Shown: piece by piece, positions 37,962 through 43,387 of the stretch
Position numbering within the stretch: the first letter of the stretch is position 1
How the letters are laid out: every line of letters begins with the position of its first letter
Assembly: GCA_022778745.1 (NCBI GenBank)
Contig: JALFSR010000054.1
Coordinates: 1-43,387 of the forward strand
Length of the DNA: 43,387 nt
Source of the DNA: Clostridiales bacterium
GTDB lineage: Bacteria > Bacillota > Clostridia > Lachnospirales > Lachnospiraceae
Direction: 5' to 3'
Made by a program: the position numbers and the translations under genes
The notes under the pieces: generated by a model
What the model was told of the DNA's origin: nothing
What the model saw: the letters and a program-made list of their open reading frames with translations, nothing else
Databases searched by the model: none

Positions 37962-38341
37962 CTAAGTATTAAGCAGGATATGTTGATTTTAGTGAAGGCT
38001 TGACAAGATCGAAATATAAGCCTTCTATCCTGCATCCTCCTTTCTGAAGTTCGATTTTGCTTATGAGAAATATAGAGCAAACGAAAATGTTTAGAAAAAC
38101 AATATCATTTCGTTTGCAAACATATCTTAATTTCTTATGTATACATTATAGCATATAATTCACTAAAAACAACATATTTGGTAAATTGTGTTTATATTTC
38201 ACTGCCTAAAGGAAGGAGTTTTTGCTTGTATTTAATACAGAAAAGATATATAATCCATGTATAAAGAGTTAACAGAAAAATGAGAGATGCTAGCCAAAAA
38301 TTGATACACAAACTTTGATAAAATAGAAAAGAGGAGATTGG
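37962..38341. other. Intergenic region between hydrolase and parA
   Basis: It contains a hairpin GCAAACGAAA/TTTCGTTTGC (about 38072-38119) and, on the minus strand, AAAGGAGG directly abutting the ATG of a 25-codon frame. Before parA, GAGGAG supplies the ribosome site. I see no convincing promoter consensus for parA. Confidence 0.5.
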
Positions 38342-39118
38342 ATGAATATGGGAAGAATTATTGCAGTTGCAAATCAGAAGGGTGGAGTTGGAAAGACTAC
38401 TACAGCGATTAATCTTTCAGCTTGTCTGGCGGAAAAACAACAAAAGGTACTTACGATTGATATGGACCCACAGGGAAATACGACGAGTGGATTAGGAGTA
38501 GATAGAAATATACAAGAGAATACTGTATATGAATTATTAATTGGAGAATGTACGATTGAGGAATGTATCGTACATACAGATATTGAAGGATTGGATTTGA
38601 TTCCTTCTAATATTAATTTATCAGGTGCAGAAATTGAATTAATTGGAATCGATAGGAAAGAATATATATTAAAAGAAGCAATTGAGAAAGTAAGGGATCG
38701 CTATGATAAAGTGATTATTGATTGTCCGCCTTCATTGAATATGCTGACAGTAAATGCAATGACAACGGCAGATACAATTTTAATTCCAATTCAATGTGAA
38801 TATTATGCATTAGAGGGATTAAGTCAGTTGATGCAGACCATTGAATTAGTAAAGAAGAGATTAAATCCTTCTTTGGAAATGGAAGGCATTGTATTTACAA
38901 TGTATGATGCACGTACGAACCTTTCCTTACAGGTAGTTGAGAATGTAAAAGATTTCTTGAAGGAAAAAGTATATAAGACAATTATTCCAAGAAATGTGCG
39001 TTTGGCGGAAGCTCCAAGTCATGGTTTGCCAATTAATCTGTATGATTCCAAATGTTCTGGTGCAGAGGCATATCGGCTTTTAGCAGATGAAGTAATACAT
39101 AGAGGGGAGGACGACTAA
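38342..39118 (+). CDS. parA: Chromosome partitioning ATPase ParA (Soj)
   Basis: The 258-residue deviant Walker ATPase has KGGVGKTTTAINLSA, DMDPQGNTTSGLG and VIIDCPPSL. It works with ParB and parS in origin segregation and modulates DnaA in Bacillus. Two ATGs lie close (38342 and 38348); GAGGAG suits either. Its stop overlaps the parB start by 1 bp. Confidence 0.97.
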   Translation: MNMGRIIAVANQKGGVGKTTTAINLSACLAEKQQKVLTIDMDPQGNTTSGLGVDRNIQENTVYELLIGECTIEECIVHTDIEGLDLIPSNINLSGAEIELIGIDRKEYILKEAIEKVRDRYDKVIIDCPPSLNMLTVNAMTTADTILIPIQCEYYALEGLSQLMQTIELVKKRLNPSLEMEGIVFTMYDARTNLSLQVVENVKDFLKEKVYKTIIPRNVRLAEAPSHGLPINLYDSKCSGAEAYRLLADEVIHRGEDD

Positions 39119-40020
39119 TGGCAAAACGTAATGGATTAGGTAAGGGGTTGGATTCTCTGATCGGAGGAGGATTTAATTTAGCATCACCATTGAATGAAAT
39201 ATCGGAAGAGGAAAAGAAAAAATTAACAGAGATGATAAAGATTCGATTGATTGAACCAAATCGTAATCAGCCAAGAAAACAATTTGATGAAGATAGTTTG
39301 TCAGAGCTAGCAGATTCCATTAAACGTTATGGAATTATTCAGCCAATTATCGTAACAAAAAAAGATTCTCATTATGAGATTATAGCAGGGGAACGTCGCT
39401 GGAGAGCTGCAAAGATGGCAGGTTTAAATGAAGTTCCAGTTATTGTAAAAGATTATACAGAGAGAGAAGTTGCGGAGATCTCATTGGTAGAGAATTTACA
39501 AAGAGATGATTTAAATCCAATCGAAGAAGCAAAAGCATATGAGCGTTTGATTCAAGAATATCAATTAAAACAAGAAGATATAGCTGAATGCGTATCAAAA
39601 AGCCGAAGCGTTATTACAAATGCATTGCGGCTTTTAAAGTTAAGCGATAAAGTTCAGACAATGTTAATGGAAGGATTAATTAGTGTTGGACATGCAAAAG
39701 TTCTTTTAAGTATTACTTCAAAAGAACAGCAAGAGGAAGCAGCAGAGCGCATTATTGATGAGAAATTAAGTGTACGCGAATTAGAAGCATACGTTAAACT
39801 GCTGCTTAATCCAAAGAAAAAAGAATCTACAGCAAAGCGTGAGTTTGCCAATGCAGAGTTATATCATACATTGGAAGAAAAAATGAAAGAACGTATGGGT
39901 ACAAAGGTGCATATTAACCGCAAAGAAGAAAGTAAAGGAAGAATTGAAATTGATTATTATTCTTCAGATGATTTAGAACGGATTATTCAAATGCTTGGCA
40001 TTTATAAAGAGACAAATTAA
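39118..40020 (+). CDS. parB: Chromosome partitioning protein ParB (Spo0J)
   Basis: The 300-residue protein begins KRNGLGKGLDSLIGG, the ParA-interacting tail. The CTPase core contains IEPNRNQPRKQF and AGERRWRAAKMAG, then VENLQRDDLNPIEEA. An HTH region (QEDIAECVSKSRSVITNALRLLKL) binds parS, and a C-terminal dimer domain follows. The two parS palindromes at 35868 and 41279 are its likely targets. Confidence 0.97.
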   Translation: MAKRNGLGKGLDSLIGGGFNLASPLNEISEEEKKKLTEMIKIRLIEPNRNQPRKQFDEDSLSELADSIKRYGIIQPIIVTKKDSHYEIIAGERRWRAAKMAGLNEVPVIVKDYTEREVAEISLVENLQRDDLNPIEEAKAYERLIQEYQLKQEDIAECVSKSRSVITNALRLLKLSDKVQTMLMEGLISVGHAKVLLSITSKEQQEEAAERIIDEKLSVRELEAYVKLLLNPKKKESTAKREFANAELYHTLEEKMKERMGTKVHINRKEESKGRIEIDYYSSDDLERIIQMLGIYKETN

Positions 40021-40126
40021 TAAGTGTACAGAAAGTAAGTCCAAACTTGCGATAAATTTGCGGCGAAAAATCTACGGTCTTGCCCGTGGGAGTAGTTAGG
40101 TTACACGTTTAAAGTGGAGGAAAAAG

Positions 40127-40243
40127 ATGGGTATGCCAAGTCAGGATGAAGAAATCTGTCCGCCATACAATAAAGCCGTTTTTGTTTATGAAGAAACAAA
40201 AAAGTGGATTTCAAATGTTGGTTTTATAGTAGGGGTGTTGTGA
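40127..40243 (+). CDS. Possible 38-residue protein downstream of parB
   Basis: GGAGG lies 7 nt before ATG 40127. The frame gives a 38-residue product, starting MGMPSQDEEICPPYNKAVFV and ending with a hydrophobic WISNVGFIVGVL. No family is recognised. Upstream (40060-40110) is a stem ACGG/CCGT. The remainder of 40021-40492 includes a perfect TTTATGAGAA (40249-40258) / TTCTCATAAA (40287-40296) stem and nothing else identifiable. Confidence 0.35.
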   Translation: MGMPSQDEEICPPYNKAVFVYEETKKWISNVGFIVGVL

Positions 40244-40492
40244 CAACATTTATGAGAATAAGTATGGTTCATAGGGGGATGCTCTGTTCTCATAAAGCCT
40301 CCACTTCTATAAATGATAGGCTGCTTAATTAGAAAAGTAGAAAAATATCGTCGTATCAAGGAAGAATGTCAAGAAGTGACTATATTTAAAAAAAATTTTT
40401 AAAAAAGTTAAGAAAATTGCTTAATGACAGGATATGAAAAATAAGGTAAAATAAAGAAATAGAAAAAATTAAAAAAATAAAAGGAGGAAAAG

Positions 40493-41020
40493 ATGGATAA
40501 TTCTTTTTTAAATGATTTAAGTTTTGATCCGGGTTATATTATTATGGGAATGATTGCACTAGTTGTAGTGTTGATTGCATTAGTAATTTTTTTATTAGTA
40601 AAATATGATGCATTACAAAAATCCTATGATAAGTTCATGAAAGGACGTAATGGAAGCAGTTTAGAAGAAGTATTAATTCGTGTAGTAGATGATAACAAAA
40701 AAGTAAAGCAGCAGTGCAAGAACAATATTGACGCAATTCTTGATATGAAGAAAGAGATCAAGCATTGCTATAAAAAAGTAGGAATTGTTCGTTATGATAC
40801 ATTTAACGAGAATTCTGGAAAACTTAGCTTTGTACTTGCATTATTAGATGAAGATGATAATGGAATCTTATTAAACAGTATTCATTCTTCAAACGGTTCG
40901 TATCAGTATTTAAAAACCGTTTCCAATGGAACATGTGAAATCACATTATCAGAAGAAGAAGATGCAGCTTTAGAAAAGGCAATCGATTGGAATAAAGAAG
41001 ATAAAAATCTTGGATATTAA
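40493..41020 (+). CDS. DUF4446 family protein
   Basis: The 175-residue protein has one N-terminal membrane helix (about 14-38, YIIMGMIALVVVLIALVIFL), a coiled region (40-95) and a domain with KKVGIVRYDTFNENSGKLSF and ALLDEDDNGILLNSIHSSNG, the DUF4446 signature. Function is unknown. It is commonly found next to parAB in Clostridia and may be a membrane partner of origin segregation, but that is conjecture. Confidence 0.88.
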   Translation: MDNSFLNDLSFDPGYIIMGMIALVVVLIALVIFLLVKYDALQKSYDKFMKGRNGSSLEEVLIRVVDDNKKVKQQCKNNIDAILDMKKEIKHCYKKVGIVRYDTFNENSGKLSFVLALLDEDDNGILLNSIHSSNGSYQYLKTVSNGTCEITLSEEEDAALEKAIDWNKEDKNLGY

Positions 41021-41037
41021 AAAAATTAGAATGAAAA

Positions 41038-41094
41038 ATGAGTAGTCACTCTTTCAGGTGTGCAAAACACGAAGCAATGGCTGCTCATTTTTTT
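41038..41094 (+). terminator. Terminator after the DUF4446 gene
   Basis: AATGAGTAGTCA (about 41038) pairs with TGGCTGCTCATT (41078-41089) through two G-U pairs, followed by a T-run. Confidence 0.8.
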
Positions 41095-41278
41095 GCTTAT
41101 GAGAAAAAATAAGGCAGGGTTTAAATGGATGATTCCTTTTTGTGAGTTTTCATTTGGAAGCATGTGTGGATTAGAGAAATAAGTAGTTTATAAACTAGAA
41201 TATTGGGGCATCTAGCAAAGACGAGTAAATACAGTTAGGATTTCAAAAATTATATAAGGATTTTCAGAATAGCGAAAA

Positions 41279-41294
41279 TGTTCCACGTGGAACA
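41279..41294. promoter_or_regulatory. parS: parS site 2
   Basis: TGTTCCACGTGGAACA, identical to the site at 35868-35883, lies in the gap 41095-41478. The rest of this gap shows only the promoter of the next gene. Confidence 0.9.
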
Positions 41295-41428
41295 TAAGAA
41301 GAGAGTGAGGACGGTGAAAATGTTAAAAAAATGCTAGACGGTACTGATTTTTTCATGTATGATTTGAATATAGATATAAAAACAGGCTGTGAAGCAGTGG
41401 TTTGTTTATGAGTGATCAGTGAAATAGA

Positions 41429-41456
41429 TTGCGAATAAGATGTAATGGGGTACAAT
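41429..41456 (+). promoter_or_regulatory. Promoter of the M17 aminopeptidase gene
   Basis: TTGCGA (41429-41434), a 16-bp spacer and TACAAT (41451-41456). AAGGGG precedes the ATG. Confidence 0.55.
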
Positions 41457-41478
41457 AAACAAGAAAAGGGGTATTACG

Positions 41479-42876
41479 ATGATTCAATTTACACAAGAAA
41501 TGGAACATGCAGATATTGAAATCTGTGGTATGTTTGAAGAAACACAGGACATTATTCCACATTTATTTTATGGAAAAGAAGGACAAGTTTGTATTTTTCC
41601 TTCTGATAACGGACTAAAATTATTTTTAGGATTGGGTAATAAAAATACATTTACGCCTTATAAAATAAGAAATATTTATGCGAAAGCAATGAAAGAGATA
41701 AAAAAATATTCATTGAAGCAAATAAAGGTCAATGTAATTCCGACACAAAGTATTAGTAAAAAGTCAATGCTCAAAGCAATGCTGGAAGGAATTTATTTGT
41801 CTGATTATGAGTATCAAGGATATCGCACAGAACAAGTCAAACAAGTAGAACGGACAGTAGCATTTTGTGGATTCGAGGATATGGATGACTGTAAGAGAAT
41901 GATTGTACGCGGAAAAAATCTTATGGACAGTATTAATGATGCAAGAGATCTTATTTGCAGTCCGCCAAATTATATTTATCCAGAGATGCTGGCAGAGCAT
42001 GTACAGCAGTTGTCAGTAAAGAGTGGATTTGAAGTTGAAATATTAGAAGAAGCACAGATTGAACAATTAGGAATGCATGCGTTTTTAGAGGTTGCAAAAG
42101 GCTCGGCACGCCGACCAAGATTAATTGTAATGCGTTATACAAATAGTAAGGGACCAGTTTTAGGATTAGTTGGAAAAGGTATTACATTTGATACGGGAGG
42201 ATATTGTTTAAAGCCATCTAGTTCTATGAAAAATATGAAAACGGATATGGCTGGAGCGGCGACAGTAATTGCAATTATGAATGCGTTGGCAAAAAATCGT
42301 TGTACAGTGAATGTAAAGGCAGTCATTGCGTGCTGTGAAAATGCATTATCAGGCGGAAGTTATATGCCGTCCGATGTTATCACTTCAATGTCTCAGAAAA
42401 CAGTTGAAGTAGTTAATACAGATGCAGAAGGACGTTTGACATTAGCAGATGCACTTACTTATATTATTGATGTGGAAAAGGCGGAGCAAGTGATTGATAT
42501 AGCGACATTAACAGGACAGGCTGTGCGTACATTTGGAAGTTTATATACACCAGCATTCACAAATGATGATACATTTTTTATGCAGTTTATGGAAGCTGCA
42601 AAAGAAGTTGGTGAAGATTATTGGAAAATGCCGTGCGATGATCGCTATCGTTCTTATTTTGAAAGTAAAATTGCAGATATGAAAAATTCAGGAGAAGCTG
42701 GAACAATTACGGCAGCGATGTTTTTAAAAGAATTTGTAAAGGATACACCGTGGATTCATCTTGATATTGCAGGAACAGTCGAACAGCATCCAAGTGTATT
42801 TGAGTATGCTGTGGATTGTCCATCAGGAGTGGCAATTCGTACAATCTATGAGATGGTGCAGCGTGAATACGTATAG
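41479..42876 (+). CDS. M17 family leucyl aminopeptidase
   Basis: The 465-residue protein has the M17 catalytic domain in its C-terminal two-thirds. GLVGKGITFDTGGYCLKPSS and NTDAEGRLTLADAL hold the metal ligands and catalytic Lys/Arg, with KTDMAGAATV between. It is a cytosolic two-metal hexameric exopeptidase that releases N-terminal residues. The N-terminal domain is divergent. It has its own promoter and terminator. Confidence 0.95.
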   Translation: MIQFTQEMEHADIEICGMFEETQDIIPHLFYGKEGQVCIFPSDNGLKLFLGLGNKNTFTPYKIRNIYAKAMKEIKKYSLKQIKVNVIPTQSISKKSMLKAMLEGIYLSDYEYQGYRTEQVKQVERTVAFCGFEDMDDCKRMIVRGKNLMDSINDARDLICSPPNYIYPEMLAEHVQQLSVKSGFEVEILEEAQIEQLGMHAFLEVAKGSARRPRLIVMRYTNSKGPVLGLVGKGITFDTGGYCLKPSSSMKNMKTDMAGAATVIAIMNALAKNRCTVNVKAVIACCENALSGGSYMPSDVITSMSQKTVEVVNTDAEGRLTLADALTYIIDVEKAEQVIDIATLTGQAVRTFGSLYTPAFTNDDTFFMQFMEAAKEVGEDYWKMPCDDRYRSYFESKIADMKNSGEAGTITAAMFLKEFVKDTPWIHLDIAGTVEQHPSVFEYAVDCPSGVAIRTIYEMVQREYV

Positions 42877-42913
42877 GGTGGCAAGAAAAAATGACAGACT
42901 ATTATATATAAAA

Positions 42914-42947
42914 ATAACGCATGATCAAATGGTCATGCGTTATTTTT
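42914..42947 (+). terminator. Terminator after the aminopeptidase gene
   Basis: ATAACGCATGA (42914-42924) pairs exactly with TCATGCGTTAT (42933-42943), then a T-run. Confidence 0.92.
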
Positions 42948-42976
42948 ATAAAACGACTCAGTAAGATATTTTATTA

Positions 42977-43078
42977 ACAGTTTGAATTTAACAGGATATT
43001 GCATTTCGAGTACATAAAATTCTAAGTTCAGATTCGATAAAACAGTTTAAATTTAACAAAACACTGCACTTCAAATGT
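42977..43078. repeat. Degenerate direct repeat
   Basis: ACAGTTTGAATTTAACA (from 42977) and ACAGTTTAAATTTAACA (from 43042) begin two roughly 36-bp similar units, 65 bp apart; both continue into TGCA-TTC. No gene is visible between 42948 and 43330. Confidence 0.5.
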
Positions 43079-43330
43079 GTGGAGTAATAGGTGGTAAATA
43101 GTTCACGAAGATTCATTTTACAGTTGTTGAGCAGTTTACATGAGTGCGGATCGCTTTGCTTATTTTGCGTTTAAAAAAGAATATAAATTGTTCACTTTTA
43201 GGGAAAATAACCTAGAATCAGCACTGTAAAGTAAATTTTTATTCGCACAAAAGTTTATAAAGTTACTGCCGTTTTTGTAAAATTATGGTATCTTTGAAAG
43301 AAAAAATGATTCGCAAAGGCGGCAGTTACT

Positions 43331-43387
43331 ATGGGAAGAAAAGAACAACGAGAGGCAAAAAAGAAACTTGGCAATCCGGCAAAAGCA
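43331..43387 (+). CDS. Start of an unidentified CDS (cut by window edge)
   Basis: AAAGGCGG lies 8 nt before ATG 43331. The 19 visible residues are very basic (MGRKEQREAKKKLGNPAKA). Too little is visible to assign a family. Confidence 0.5.
   Translation, partial: MGRKEQREAKKKLGNPAKA

Overview
The window is the chromosomal replication origin region of a low-GC Gram-positive bacterium, most likely a member of the Clostridia and probably of the Lachnospiraceae. This rests on gene order and codon style, since no rRNA or tRNA gene is present. The core runs gyrA-gyrB-recF-yaaA-dnaN-oriC-dnaA-oriC-rpmH-rnpA-yidD-yidC-jag-mnmE-mnmG-rsmG-parA-parB. Genes left of about 27.7 kb mostly lie on the minus strand and genes to the right mostly on the plus strand, as expected for two forks leaving an origin near 26-28.6 kb. 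The origin looks bipartite. One DnaA-box cluster lies between dnaN and dnaA, with a TAG-trinucleotide run resembling a DnaA-trio. A second, very dense cluster lies between dnaA and rpmH and includes a 79-bp direct repeat. A further four-box cluster sits beyond gyrA. Two identical parS palindromes flank the parAB side.

Layout, left to right. 1-940: a truncated IS200-type transposase with its end hairpin, and a perfect 26-bp-arm inverted repeat. 0.9-5.7 kb: rsmA, tatD, an acylphosphatase, a FabT-like MarR regulator and a membrane-anchored DUF885 protein. 5.8-12.9 kb: an accessory block with a broken ABC ATPase, a MacB/FtsX-type permease and its ATPase, a small exported protein whose signal-peptide frame is broken at an A6 run, a 54-residue secreted peptide, and a 639-residue double HTH/TPR regulator convergent with and overlapping the peptide gene. 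13.4-17.2 kb: metG and putP, both head-on to the fork. 17.3-18.1 kb: a barnase-like lipoprotein and its barstar inhibitor. 18.8-27.7 kb: the gyrase/recF/dnaN/dnaA block. 28.9-36.6 kb: the rpmH-to-rsmG block, interrupted by a tnpB relic. 37-43 kb: a divergent alpha/beta-hydrolase, parA-parB, a DUF4446 protein and an M17 aminopeptidase.

The most unusual part is 10.2-12.9 kb plus its echo at 6.5 kb. A long inverted repeat lies against the -35 box of the small exported protein's promoter, between two divergent promoters. A second copy of the inverted repeat and promoter, with both arms changed so that symmetry is kept, lies 4.2 kb away in front of the broken ABC ATPase. The start of the secreted-peptide transcript overlaps a perfect 19-bp palindrome. 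With the TPR-type regulator next door, this suggests a peptide-sensing circuit controlling a small exported protein and an ABC transporter. The parts are visible in the sequence; the circuit is inference.
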